Part shown: one piece after another, positions 1-8,333 of the stretch
Numbering within the stretch: position 1 is the stretch's first letter
Layout: each line of letters starts with the position of its first letter
Source: a bacterium
GTDB taxonomy: Bacteria; Bdellovibrionota_C; UBA2361; SZUA-149; JAEUWB01
NCBI GenBank assembly: GCA_016786595.1
Contig: JAEUWB010000058.1
Coordinates: 1-64,000 of the forward strand
Reading direction: 5' to 3'
DNA: 64,000 nucleotides
Program-made: the position numbers and the translations under genes
Notes under the pieces: generated by a model
What the model was told of the DNA's origin: nothing
Database searches by the model: none
Seen by the model: the letters and a program-made list of their open reading frames with translations, nothing else

Positions 1-2
1 AA

Positions 3-1217
3 AATATAAATGGGGGCTGCCAACTGGCAAGCCTAAAACCCCAAGGCACAGTGGTCTGTAACGGTGGAGAAAAGCTCTACTCCCCAGAAAACCAATACGG
101 AGCAATCGGAAGCTGCGGCACCGTACTCCAAGATACAATGACAAACGTCTCTGCCTACACCCAAACAGTCAATAACTCCCAACTTGTCAACGGCCAATCA
201 ATCGGAGCCCCAACCTTTCAAGGTCTAAGCGGAGTTAACGACTTTAGCTGGAACGGCAGCACCAATAGCCACTGGGTACAAACTCTATATCGCCCCCGAG
301 ACGGTCAAGGAAACGAAATCACTAACCCTCAAATCGTCCGCGGAATCGAAGACCTCTCTACACCAAGTAACCGCACCATCTACGAGCACGTAGACGGAAA
401 CTGGCGCCCCGATAAGACCTACTTTAATTTCTCCCTCGGCGGAGAAGTCGGTGGACCAGACTTCTTTGAAACTCGCGTAAAACGCCTGGAACTAGCAAGC
501 ACAACACAACGCCCTATCGAAGCCGTCTACCCGTTTAATCAATCCGAAGCCTACCAAATCCCAGATTGGGGCAGCACTAGCTACCAAAATCAATACGACT
601 ACAACCGCGACTGTAATCTTGACTACGAATGCGAAGGCCGAAACGGCACCTACCTAACCCTAGAAGAAAGACTTCGCGCCTACGCTGCTCTAGAACTTCC
701 CGTAGCAAGCGACCCACAATATACATTTGCCTACAACGACCAAATGCTACGCACGGTAGAAGCCTCCGAAGCTACAAACCTACCAGCCTGTAGCCCATTA
801 AAACCCTACTGCTCAGTGAAGACAGAAACCTCAGTCGACCTCGGAGTATTTCGCATCAGCCAATACCCATCCGGCCCTCCAGCCTGCCACGATGGCACCT
901 ACACCCGCTGTACTAGTGAAGTTGTCGGCAATATCGAAGAGCCCGGCGACCCAGACCGCTACGTTGACGTGGAACTAGCCAAAGCAGTAGGTCTTCAAGA
1001 AATCGAACGCTTTAATCCCGGCTACGAACGCGATTGTCAGGATCCGTCCTGCGCTAAAATCGAAGTTGAAATGACCTCGCCAATTACCGCCACCGTGAAA
1101 GCAAGCTACGAAGTGCCGCTCTTCTTCCCACTCGATATCCTCCTCGGACATCCCTCAATCAAAGTGTCCTCGGAAAAAGAAGAAGTCTATGAAATGGCTT
1201 CAGTCGGACGCGGATAG
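3..1217 (+). CDS. TadE/TadG-like secreted protein (5' end outside window)
   Basis: The reading frame is open from the first bases of the window, so the true start lies upstream and at least 405 residues are visible. A GTG at 51 is an internal codon, not a convincing start. The chain is rich in Asn, Tyr, Ser and Cys, as in exported proteins. Its end has a stretch of conserved look, an alternating ITATVKASYEV strand, the hydrophobic VPLFFPLDILLG, then a SIKVSSEKEEVYEMASVGRG tail; this resembles the C-terminus of TadE/TadG pseudopilin-like proteins of Flp/Tad pili. No von Willebrand MIDAS motif is visible. Tyr is almost always TAC and many codons end in C or A, unlike dnaX next door, suggesting high expression or transfer. 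The family assignment rests on the C-terminal pattern only. Confidence 0.45.
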   Translation, partial: NINGGCQLASLKPQGTVVCNGGEKLYSPENQYGAIGSCGTVLQDTMTNVSAYTQTVNNSQLVNGQSIGAPTFQGLSGVNDFSWNGSTNSHWVQTLYRPRDGQGNEITNPQIVRGIEDLSTPSNRTIYEHVDGNWRPDKTYFNFSLGGEVGGPDFFETRVKRLELASTTQRPIEAVYPFNQSEAYQIPDWGSTSYQNQYDYNRDCNLDYECEGRNGTYLTLEERLRAYAALELPVASDPQYTFAYNDQMLRTVEASEATNLPACSPLKPYCSVKTETSVDLGVFRISQYPSGPPACHDGTYTRCTSEVVGNIEEPGDPDRYVDVELAKAVGLQEIERFNPGYERDCQDPSCAKIEVEMTSPITATVKASYEVPLFFPLDILLGHPSIKVSSEKEEVYEMASVGRG

Positions 1218-1322
1218 GAAAGCTCGGATTAAGCTGTTTTCTACCGTATAAGGAAACAACTTGAGTAAGTCTTTTTACCGCGAATTAAAATGACTCAAAT
1301 TTGTCCCTGTAAAACATTCAAA

Positions 1323-1352
1323 TTGGACAATTTATTCTACATTGGCTAGTTT
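1323..1352 (+). promoter_or_regulatory. Possible sigma70 promoter of the SRP RNA gene
   Basis: TTGGAC at 1323-1328 and TAGTTT at 1347-1352 are separated by 18 bases and end 7 bases before the predicted 5' end of the SRP RNA helix at 1360. The -35 is good and the -10 is weak (3 of 6), so the position supports the call more than the sequence does. Confidence 0.3.
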
Positions 1353-1359
1353 CAACAGT

Positions 1360-1444
1360 GACGCTGGTGCAAGAGAGGACCGCAAACCCCGCCAGGACCG
1401 AAAGGTAGCAACGGTAGCGTGCCCTCCTCTGTGTCATCGGCGTC
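1360..1444 (+). ncRNA. ffs: Signal recognition particle RNA (small 4.5S type)
   Basis: The apical domain at about 1391-1412 reads GCCAGGACCGAAAGGTAGCA, matching the universal SRP helix-8 pattern CAGG-CCGRAAGG-AGCA with a GAAA tetraloop. The flanks close into a long rod: 1360-1379 pairs with 1425-1444 over 20 positions with only three mismatches (GACGC at 1360 against GCGTC at 1440). In a cell this RNA binds Ffh to target nascent membrane proteins to the translocon. It sits just upstream of dnaX-recR, the same order as scr-dnaX-recR in Bacillus. Exact ends are inferred from the outer helix; ORFs crossing this stretch are spurious. Confidence 0.88.
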
Positions 1445-1448
1445 TTTT

Positions 1449-1470
1449 GAAGTGTTTCGAAAAACACTTC
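1449..1470 (+). terminator. Hairpin after SRP RNA
   Basis: A 9-bp perfect stem GAAGTGTTT / AAACACTTC with a CGAA loop begins four bases after the SRP RNA helix. Only a short T/C-rich tail follows, so it may be a weak terminator or a processing signal, letting some transcription run into dnaX. Confidence 0.45.
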
Positions 1471-1532
1471 TTCCGCTGCAGCCCCGATTTTATGATTAGG
1501 CGTAAGTGGATCTGTCATGCATAGCTTCCAAT

Positions 1533-3272
1533 ATGTCGCACTTAGTCCTTGCTCGAAAATGCCGTCCTCAAACCTTTAAGTCCTTAATCGGGCAAGATTA
1601 TGTTCGCACAGCTCTTGCCAATGCAATCTTACGCGGACGAGTGCCCCACGCACTCCTACTTACAGGACCACGTGGAGTCGGAAAAACTAGTACAGCACGA
1701 ATCTTTGCCAAGGCTCTAAACTGCCAAAAACGCGCTGACGAATTTAGCGCTGAGCAAGTCGCGCAAAATAACTCCGACCTCGTCGAACCTTGCGGCCAAT
1801 GCCAAAATTGCAAAGAAATCGCGCATTCAAATTCATTAGCAGTCTGGGAAATTGATGGCGCTTCAAATAATAGTGTGGAAAACGTCAGGGAATTAATTGA
1901 CTCCCTACACACACTCCCGCCACCCGGTTCACGCTACAAAATCTATATTATCGATGAAGTGCACATGCTTTCTGCTGCAGCATTTAATGCGCTGCTAAAA
2001 ACTCTCGAGGAGCCTCCTCCACAATCAATTTTTATTTTTGCCACAACTGAGCCGCATAAACTACCTGAAACCGTGATCTCACGTTGCCAGCGACATGACT
2101 TTTCTGCACTTTCCACAGAAACTATTTTTAACGAACTCAAAAATATTGCCCAAAACGAAAATTTCAAAATCGAGGACAAAGTGCTCGGACTCTTGGCAAG
2201 AAAAGCACGCGGCGGAATGCGCGATGCTCAATCTATGCTCGAACGCATTATCGCTCTTGGAGATGAGTCGCTCACACTAGAATCAGCAAATAAGATTTTT
2301 GGCTTTGTTGACCGCGAGTTCTTTTTTAAACTCTTTGACGCAATTACTACTAGTAACAGTGCGCTGGCCCTCAAACAACTCTCAGAAATGTTTCAGCAGG
2401 CCTTACACATCCGGACATTTCTCGAAGATTTTCTGCTACATTCAAGAAACCTATTAGTTTCTGCAGTTGAATGCACCAAAGCAAAACCCGATCATGAATT
2501 ATTAGCTCAAATACTTATGTGCGATAGATCTGAAGTTGAACGCTTCATCGCCCAAAGCACTAAACTAAGCTTATTCGAGGCTCAGCGCTTATTTGATGCT
2601 GCCGAACGTGGCGTGAGTATTGCCCTGACTAGCCCTGACCCAAGATTTTCACTAGAAGCAACAGTAGTCAGAATGTCTACACTTGAAGACTTAAAACCTA
2701 TTGCCGAGATTTTACAGCAATTAACACAAGGCGGTTTGACTAGCACCAAACCATCAGCCCCAAGTAAATTCGAGCCCTCTGGTAAATCAACCAGACTCGC
2801 CGCCGAAAAGAATCAACCCGTGGTGACCCAAGCCCGACAAGAATCACAAGGCTTTAACCCCTCCTGGGAGGCATTTGTTCATTTCGTCAACAGTCACTCC
2901 GAGCTAATGCTCGCCCAGCACTTACGTCGCGTTTCAGTCAAAGAATTTAATCCTGGAACACTACACTTGGTGGGATCCGAATTTGATGTTAAGTCGCTTG
3001 AAGATGCTGCAACAGCAAAACGACTTAAGGAGATTTTAGCCTCATATTCTACCCACCCTAAATGGGCACTAAAATTAGAAATCCTTACAACACCAAACCA
3101 ATCAGCTGTAACATTTGGCGCACAAGGGTCAATTGCTCATACTGAAGCTCAAATCAATGAAATGCGTAAGGCCGAACTCGACCAAGAAGCGCGTAGTCAC
3201 CCCGTGGTTCAAGAAGCACTATCACTTTTTTCTGGCAGCACAATTGAAAAAGTGCAAATCATTAAATCCTAA
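1533..3272 (+). CDS. dnaX: DNA polymerase III subunits gamma/tau
   Basis: Clamp-loader ATPase that loads the beta clamp at the replication fork. The ATG at 1533 gives the family N-terminus (MSHLVLARKCRPQTF); the frame extends nine codons upstream but without similarity. Seen in order: Walker A GPRGVGKTS near residue 45, a zinc module (C in ALNCQ, then CGQCQNC), Walker B IIDEVHML, sensor-type LLKTLEEPP, and ATTEPHKLPETVISRCQRHDF. The AAA+ core fills the first half; the C-terminal part is variable, as in tau. No A-rich slippery heptamer for a programmed frameshift is visible. The stop overlaps the recR start by one base, so the two are translationally coupled. Confidence 0.95.
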   Translation: MSHLVLARKCRPQTFKSLIGQDYVRTALANAILRGRVPHALLLTGPRGVGKTSTARIFAKALNCQKRADEFSAEQVAQNNSDLVEPCGQCQNCKEIAHSNSLAVWEIDGASNNSVENVRELIDSLHTLPPPGSRYKIYIIDEVHMLSAAAFNALLKTLEEPPPQSIFIFATTEPHKLPETVISRCQRHDFSALSTETIFNELKNIAQNENFKIEDKVLGLLARKARGGMRDAQSMLERIIALGDESLTLESANKIFGFVDREFFFKLFDAITTSNSALALKQLSEMFQQALHIRTFLEDFLLHSRNLLVSAVECTKAKPDHELLAQILMCDRSEVERFIAQSTKLSLFEAQRLFDAAERGVSIALTSPDPRFSLEATVVRMSTLEDLKPIAEILQQLTQGGLTSTKPSAPSKFEPSGKSTRLAAEKNQPVVTQARQESQGFNPSWEAFVHFVNSHSELMLAQHLRRVSVKEFNPGTLHLVGSEFDVKSLEDAATAKRLKEILASYSTHPKWALKLEILTTPNQSAVTFGAQGSIAHTEAQINEMRKAELDQEARSHPVVQEALSLFSGSTIEKVQIIKS

Positions 3273-3907
3273 TGAACTATCCAGGTTTTCCACAATCGTT
3301 ACGGAAGCTCGTAAACGAATTATCCAAGTTACCTTCGATTGGCGAGCGTAGCGCGCTGCGTCTGGCATATCACTTAATTGTCAAAGATAAGGATTTAGCA
3401 TTACGCATGACTGAATCAATTGCAGAAGCCCTAGCAGCGGTAGCACTCTGCAAGGAATGCTTTTCATTGGCCGAGACGAACAATCGTAACGAGGCGCGCT
3501 GTGAAATTTGCCTTGATACTTCGCGTAATCCCACAATGGTTTGCGTAGTTGAAAAACCAGTCGATGTTTTATCGATTGAAAGAAGTGGTCAATATCGTGG
3601 TCTCTACCATGTGCTCCATGGACTCTGGTCACCAGTCAGGGGCATCACACCTGAAATGTTAAAATTTAACGAGCTTTTAACGCGCATTAAAAATTCTAAT
3701 CCACGAATTTCTGAAGTAATTCTTGCAACCGGCACAACTGTCGAGGGAGATGCAACTGCACTTTATCTCGGGCAAGCCCTTGCAGAGCTTCAAGTCCAGA
3801 CAACTCGATTAGCGCAAGGACTGCCTAAAGGTGGAGACTTGGAGTACGTTGATGATGTGACTTTGAGCTACGCACTTTCCGGAAGGCAAGAACTGGGAAA
3901 AAGCTAA
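3272..3907 (+). CDS. recR: Recombination mediator protein RecR
   Basis: RecR works with RecO (and RecF) to load RecA on single-stranded gaps. At 211 residues it has normal family length. Visible: helix-hairpin-helix LSKLPSIGERSALRLAYHL near residue 17, a four-cysteine zinc finger (CKEC at about 57 and CEIC at about 72), then a Toprim domain with VVEKPVDVLSIE and ATGTTVEGDATALYL, and the C-terminal LAQGLPKGGDLEYVDDVTL. The ATG shares its first base with the last base of the dnaX stop, the classic dnaX-recR arrangement. No Shine-Dalgarno sequence is evident, consistent with coupling. Confidence 0.96.
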   Translation: MNYPGFPQSLRKLVNELSKLPSIGERSALRLAYHLIVKDKDLALRMTESIAEALAAVALCKECFSLAETNNRNEARCEICLDTSRNPTMVCVVEKPVDVLSIERSGQYRGLYHVLHGLWSPVRGITPEMLKFNELLTRIKNSNPRISEVILATGTTVEGDATALYLGQALAELQVQTTRLAQGLPKGGDLEYVDDVTLSYALSGRQELGKS

Positions 3908-3922
3908 CCCCTAGAGGGTTAG
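3904..3922. terminator. Hairpin between convergent recR and kdsD-like gene
   Basis: A perfect 7-bp stem CTAACCC / GGGTTAG with a five-base loop overlaps the recR stop and the end of the convergent gene. There is no good T-run on either side, so terminator activity is probable only from position. Confidence 0.4.
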
Positions 3923-4509
3923 AGCAGTTCGCCGCGCGATTTCTTTCCCAGATAACCGCCATGATGACGCTGCGCGAAATCTTCTTTGGTAAAACCCCGC
4001 TCCTCCATTGCGACTAACGCAAGGGCATCTGAAAGCGCAATCATTGCTGAGGTACTGGCTGAAGGTGTCATTCCCAATGGACAAGGTTCTTTAATATCCC
4101 CGATCGAAAGCACTAGATCACTTTCTGCTCCAAGTGGAGTATCGGGATGCGAAGTAATTGAAATAACTGCATCTGCGCCAAGATGCTTAGCGAAACCAAT
4201 CACCTCAAGAACTTCTCGAGTTTTCCCGCTATTCGAATAAGCAATTAAAATATCGCCGGGAGTGACAACGCCAATGTCCCCGTGCGGGGCATCACCGGGA
4301 TGCAAAAACACAGCAGGGGTTCCAGTTGTAGAAAACGTTGAAGCCGCCTTTTGTGCCACATATCCAGCCTTACCAATACCGGTGGTGAAAACCTTGCCGC
4401 GGCATTTGACAATCATTTCAACAGCGCGCACAACATTTTCATTGATGGGCACGCCCTTAATTGCTTCAGCTTCTGCTGTGAGAATTCGAGAAATGCGTTC
4501 TTTAATCAT
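3919..4509 (-). CDS. SIS-domain sugar-phosphate isomerase, KdsD-like without CBS domains
   Basis: Resembles arabinose-5-phosphate isomerase (KdsD/KpsF), which interconverts ribulose 5-phosphate and arabinose 5-phosphate for Kdo and lipopolysaccharide synthesis. The single SIS domain is complete: VFTTGIGKAGYVAQKAASTF near residue 40, the STGTPAVFLHPGDAPHGDIG segment, the phosphate-binding SNSGKTREV, and LGMTPSASTSAMIALSDALA. At 196 residues it ends where the two CBS domains of typical KdsD (about 320 residues) would begin. Downstream sequence runs straight into recR, so the CBS part is absent rather than overlooked. GmhA is a less likely identity because the HPGDAPHGD motif is KdsD-type. Confidence 0.8.
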   Translation of the reverse strand: MIKERISRILTAEAEAIKGVPINENVVRAVEMIVKCRGKVFTTGIGKAGYVAQKAASTFSTTGTPAVFLHPGDAPHGDIGVVTPGDILIAYSNSGKTREVLEVIGFAKHLGADAVISITSHPDTPLGAESDLVLSIGDIKEPCPLGMTPSASTSAMIALSDALALVAMEERGFTKEDFAQRHHGGYLGKKSRGELL

Positions 4510-4556
4510 GCATCTTTTCTACTAGAAATTAGCAAGAATTTCAAATCACGTCGGTC

Positions 4557-5240
4557 TTAATCTACGCGAGCTTGAACTGTTGAGCAGTTCCTACAACTAA
4601 CCCGTGCCTTCAGTGGAGTTTTTGCAAGATCTCCCCTGTATGGGAAAAGACCTCGTGGCAACTTATACTCGCCAATAGATAGGGCTTCAATCGTAGTTGG
4701 CCCCAGCGCCTCAATCCATTTTCTAGTGAAAGGAACTAAGAATTCAACGACCATGCCTTGTGCTTCAATCGCCGCGGTGTTTCTCAGCGTAAGATGTAAT
4801 GCCTCAACATCCTGATCACGAACTTCGTTTTTAACGCTAATCCCAATAATCTCTCCTGTTCGACTACTCAGCTCTACTGGACTGACCTCAACTCGCACTT
4901 CTCCGCACGCTTTGCGATAAGCAAGAATTGCATCTTTGTACCCATCAATGCAGATTACGCTGCCATCAGCATCTTCCCTCAAACCGCAGTCAACACCGCC
5001 ATGATCATTGCAATTTGCTGGAATTGACTGCTTAATCGACTTAATTTTTGCATTAATATTTTCGCGACTAATTTGTGGCAGCTCTTTTGCTTCAGCACCA
5101 GGGTTTAAAGCCTTATTTGAGTAATGCACCCGTCCCTGACTATCGGTCCAGCTATAAGCCTGCGCGCGTAATTCCAGTGGGGGTAGAGCGCAGCAAAAAA
5201 GAAAAAGAAATTGTATTAATACTTTAAATGTCCAAGCCAT
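4557..5240 (-). CDS. Exported DUF4124-domain protein
   Basis: The first ~27 residues form a signal peptide (MAWTFKVLIQFLFLFCCALPPLELRAQA). Immediately after it comes a DUF4124 pattern, YSWTDSQGRVHYSNKAL, typical of periplasmic proteins of unknown function. Four Cys follow in the middle (CNDHGGVDCGLRE, CIDGY, ACGEV) and a CRNC pair lies near the end, suggesting disulfides. The C-terminal half looks like a beta-sandwich with two strands flanking TLRNTAAIEAQGMVVEFLVPF, perhaps a protein-binding domain. The start codon lies 17 bases inside the upstream regulator gene, indicating translational coupling in one operon with it. Confidence 0.75.
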   Translation of the reverse strand: MAWTFKVLIQFLFLFCCALPPLELRAQAYSWTDSQGRVHYSNKALNPGAEAKELPQISRENINAKIKSIKQSIPANCNDHGGVDCGLREDADGSVICIDGYKDAILAYRKACGEVRVEVSPVELSSRTGEIIGISVKNEVRDQDVEALHLTLRNTAAIEAQGMVVEFLVPFTRKWIEALGPTTIEALSIGEYKLPRGLFPYRGDLAKTPLKARVSCRNCSTVQARVD

Positions 5241-6606
5241 AATCTTTGATCTTATTTTGCAAAGACTTCAAACTAATTTCCAATAACTGCGCCGCTTGAG
5301 TACGGTTACCCTTTGTCACAGTTAGTGCTTGAGTAATTAACTCACGCTCCATTTTTCGCACAGCTTCAGGGATCGATAGATTCTCTGCAGCGACTTGCGG
5401 GTTAACTTTTGTCCGCTCTACATCTAAAATTCCATAGCGAATATTGAGTGGCAAATGTTCAAGCTTAATTACCTGTCCGTCAGAAAGGATTAAGGCCTGC
5501 TCAATGCAGTTTTCAAGCTCGCGCACATTACCTCTCCAACTATAAGCCGTCATTGCCGTTAAAACTTCCGGCGCGAATCTTGCCTCAGGCATGCCGAAAT
5601 TACTCCGATGTTTTTGCAACAAAGCCTCAGCCAAAACCAGAATGTCATCTAAACGCTCACGTAAAGGTGGAAGCGTAATATTGACCACGTTTAAACGGTA
5701 ATAGAGATCTTCACGAAATCTTCCAGCTTGTACGTCATCAAGTAGATTGCGCAATGTTGCTGCAATCACACGCACATCGACCTTAATTGCGGTATTTGCA
5801 CCAACCGGTCGAACCTCGCTTTCCTGCAATGCACGTAACAGCTTTACCTGTAGATGAATTGGCAATTCTCCAATCTCATCCAGAAATAGCGTTCCACCAC
5901 TTGCTTCCTCAAAAAGCCCTTTCTTATCGCGCGTAGCATCTGTAAACGCTCCGCGCTTGTGCCCAAACAACTCGCTCTCTAATAAATTCTCAGGAATCGC
6001 CGCACAGTTTACGGCAACAAATTTTGCATCTTTGCGATCCGAACTATAGTGAAGCGCACGAGCGACAAGTTCTTTGCCTGTTCCAGATTCGCCTTCAATT
6101 AAAATCGTAGCTTTATAATCAGAGACCTTTTTAATTTTCTCGAAAACTTCCTGCATCTTTGCGGATTTTCCAATAATCGCGGTGAAGTCATAGGTCTTTT
6201 GCAGCTGAGTTCTTAAGGCACGGTTTTCTGTTTTGAGACGCTCTCGCTCTTTTGCTTTATCGACAGTAAAAAGTATTTCTTCAGGAGAAAACGGCTTAGA
6301 TATGAAATCGTGGGCTCCAAGTTTAATCGCTTTTAGCGCGTGCTCTGCAGTACCATAGGCAGACATCAGCACAATCACGGCTTGCGATTTGATCGCTTGC
6401 AAATGTTTAATAAAAGTTAAGCCATCTTCGTCCTTAAGCTTCAAATCTGTAATAATTAAATCAAATGGTTGTTTTTCGAGTAGCGCTTTTGCTGAACTAA
6501 TATTGTGTGCAGAACTTACAGTATATCCAGCCTCAGAAAAGACGGCAGCAAGGGCATGCGTTACATCAATTTCATCGTCCAATATCAGCGCATTTTCGTT
6601 AGCCAT
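5224..6606 (-). CDS. Sigma54-dependent NtrC-family response regulator
   Basis: An enhancer-binding activator with three domains: a receiver (ILDDEIDVTHAL acid pocket, phosphoacceptor in LIITDLKLKDEDGL near residue 55, conserved Lys in FISKPFS), a sigma54-interacting AAA+ ATPase (Walker A GESGTGKE, the sigma54-contacting GAFTDA loop, Walker B GGTLFLDEIGELP, the R-finger region FREDLYYRLNVV) and a Fis-type HTH at the end (GNRTQAAQLLEISLKSLQNKI). No partner histidine kinase is in the window. It overlaps the DUF4124 gene and sits two bases after the prepilin peptidase gene, so a PilR-like role is plausible but unproven. Confidence 0.92.
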   Translation of the reverse strand: MANENALILDDEIDVTHALAAVFSEAGYTVSSAHNISSAKALLEKQPFDLIITDLKLKDEDGLTFIKHLQAIKSQAVIVLMSAYGTAEHALKAIKLGAHDFISKPFSPEEILFTVDKAKERERLKTENRALRTQLQKTYDFTAIIGKSAKMQEVFEKIKKVSDYKATILIEGESGTGKELVARALHYSSDRKDAKFVAVNCAAIPENLLESELFGHKRGAFTDATRDKKGLFEEASGGTLFLDEIGELPIHLQVKLLRALQESEVRPVGANTAIKVDVRVIAATLRNLLDDVQAGRFREDLYYRLNVVNITLPPLRERLDDILVLAEALLQKHRSNFGMPEARFAPEVLTAMTAYSWRGNVRELENCIEQALILSDGQVIKLEHLPLNIRYGILDVERTKVNPQVAAENLSIPEAVRKMERELITQALTVTKGNRTQAAQLLEISLKSLQNKIKDYGLDI

Positions 6607-6608
6607 AA

Positions 6609-7391
6609 TCAGAATTTAAAGAACGGCAGATCGAAGAACATATATGAGAGAATTCCAGCAGAAAGCCAGGGCCCAAAAGGAATTTCTAAGTTCCGACCTT
6701 CACCTTTGATAAACATCAAACCGATACCAATAATTGAACCCAGAAGTGACCCAACAAAGATAGCTGGAGCAATAGAGCGCCAGCCTAATATCGAACCCGC
6801 CATGGCCATGAGCTTGATATCTCCACCCCCAAGACCTTCCTTGCCGGTGACGCGATAGTAGACTTCAGCAATCACAAAGAAAAATCCACCCCCGGCAAGA
6901 AATCCGAAAAGCGAATCGGCTAGACCAGTTGTAATTGGGAATTCAAAGATATTTAGAAATTGACTTAGTCCGCCAATAATAAAGCCAATAATAATTCCTG
7001 GTAAGTCAATTACGTCGGGAATAATTTTAAATTCAAAATCAATAAATGTAATTACAATTAAAGCCGCTGAAAATAAATAAACGACAACGCCAGTTGGAGT
7101 AAGGCCGTAATAAAAATACGAGGCTAAAGCTACACAAAGTGAAAGTACTTCAACTAGCGGGTAAACAGGAGAAATCGGCAAGCGACACTTACTGCACTTG
7201 CCCCAAAGTATGAACCAGCTTAAAACGGGAATATTTTCCCACCACAGGATTGTTTTGTTACATTTTGGACAAAATGAGCGGGTCGGAAATGCGACTGACA
7301 ATTTTCTGGGGACACGATAAATACACGCGTTCAAAAAACTGCCAATTCCAAGCCCGAGAATCACAACATAAACTAGACTTAAATCAATCAT
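6609..7391 (-). CDS. Prepilin peptidase / N-methyltransferase (PilD/GspO type)
   Basis: A membrane aspartyl protease that cleaves and N-methylates type IV prepilins and pseudopilins. The N-terminal methyltransferase part has the two CxxC pairs (CPKC and CSKC, about residues 41-72). Catalytic aspartates are in IDFEFKIIPD and in the GLGGGDIKLMA motif. Around eight hydrophobic segments are visible and the length of 260 is normal. A good Shine-Dalgarno (AAGAGGA) precedes the ATG. It heads an operon with the NtrC-type regulator and DUF4124 protein; its substrates may belong to the GspE/PilB or Tad genes elsewhere in the window. Confidence 0.93.
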   Translation of the reverse strand: MIDLSLVYVVILGLGIGSFLNACIYRVPRKLSVAFPTRSFCPKCNKTILWWENIPVLSWFILWGKCSKCRLPISPVYPLVEVLSLCVALASYFYYGLTPTGVVVYLFSAALIVITFIDFEFKIIPDVIDLPGIIIGFIIGGLSQFLNIFEFPITTGLADSLFGFLAGGGFFFVIAEVYYRVTGKEGLGGGDIKLMAMAGSILGWRSIAPAIFVGSLLGSIIGIGLMFIKGEGRNLEIPFGPWLSAGILSYMFFDLPFFKF

Positions 7392-7501
7392 AATTCCTCT
7401 TGATTAGGCTATTTGTACACGCACTTTGCCTCGTTTGCACAGCTTGTTGTTGTTTTAATTAAGAGTTAGATGTAAAAAATGTAGGCAAACACTAATTAGA
7501 C

Positions 7502-7966
7502 ATGGGCAAACTCAAGAAATTACCATCTCCAAAAATCCGCAAAATCACAGGCGGTAAGGAACCGGCAAAGCTCGTTGAAGAGTTTTTAGTAAGTCGTGGA
7601 TTTAATCCGGAAGAATGCCTACAGCAGCGCTCAGCTGATGCCGCAAGTTGGTCAGTGCCGATTGCTCCCGAAGAAGAATTAGAAATCAGCATTGAAGGCT
7701 TAGGTCGGACGAACGAAACTACGATCTACATGGGGATTAATATCATGACGATCCCGACAAAGAATTTTCATAATGCCTTAGTTGCAGCTTTAACAGTTGC
7801 AGATACTTTAATTGGTGCAAAGCTAAGTCTAGTGAATTATGACCTAGTGCTGAGCATCACTTCTTACGCCAATGATATTGGTGCTCACGACCTTGATTAT
7901 TTATTTGAATTGATCAGTAAGCAAAAGACCCACATCTACGATGCCTTGATTGATGAGATTAAGTAG
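7502..7966 (+). CDS. YbjN / type III chaperone-fold-like protein
   Basis: A 154-residue soluble protein. After a basic N-terminus (MGKLKKLPSPKIRKI) the sequence shows an alpha-beta pattern with an acidic EELEISIEGLGRTNETTIYMGINIMTIP strand pair, then helices (HNALVAALTVADTLIGAKLSLVNYDLVLSI). This resembles YbjN-family or type III secretion chaperone-like folds, which bind other proteins; no catalytic motif is visible. It is divergent from the prepilin peptidase operon. Its 3' end overlaps a small gene candidate on the other strand. No strong ribosome binding site precedes the ATG. Confidence 0.6.
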   Translation: MGKLKKLPSPKIRKITGGKEPAKLVEEFLVSRGFNPEECLQQRSADAASWSVPIAPEEELEISIEGLGRTNETTIYMGINIMTIPTKNFHNALVAALTVADTLIGAKLSLVNYDLVLSITSYANDIGAHDLDYLFELISKQKTHIYDALIDEIK

Positions 7967-8119
7967 ATCTTCATCTGGCTGTTTGAGAATTGAGTTTGCT
8001 TTTTCGATAATTAAATTTCGAAATTTTCCCTGATCACATAATAGCGTTTGATATAGCTCTGTTTCCATTTGTCGTCCTGGAATCGGCATGACCACCAATG
8101 AACTGGGGTCTTCACTCAT
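7901..8119 (-). CDS. Hypothetical small protein (72 aa)
   Basis: An ATG at 8119 is preceded five bases upstream by AGGA. The product (MSEDPSSLVVMPIPGRQMETELYQ...) reads like a small soluble helical protein with an acidic, Leu-rich second half (NLIIEKANSILKQPDEDLLNLINQGIVDVGLLL). I do not recognise it. It overlaps the tail of the opposite-strand YbjN-like gene by 66 bases, which is unusual and keeps confidence low. Confidence 0.35.
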   Translation of the reverse strand: MSEDPSSLVVMPIPGRQMETELYQTLLCDQGKFRNLIIEKANSILKQPDEDLLNLINQGIVDVGLLLTDQFK

Positions 8120-8333
8120 CTTCATCCTGACAGGGAGATCCTACACACGGCACGGTATCCGCTCATGAGGACGAGCTGTTTTGAGCTCAGTTCCCGCGCT
8201 TTCCCATATCAACCCAAAATTACTACTTTTTTAGGTGTCGCTTTTCTAATTTAAACTCGTTCTCAATTTGCCATAAATTCTCAAAATTCCTCAATTTTTC
8301 TCTGCTATCGAATAATTTATTGAAAAATATTTG

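Noticed and set aside
1318-1518. Short open frames on both strands over 1318-1524
   Set aside because: They lie over the SRP RNA gene, whose helix and conserved loop explain the sequence.
2800-2812. An A-rich GCCGAAAAGAATC stretch in dnaX as a programmed frameshift site
   Set aside because: It is not an A-AAA-AAG slippery heptamer, and there is no clear downstream stem with a nearby alternate-frame stop to make a gamma form.
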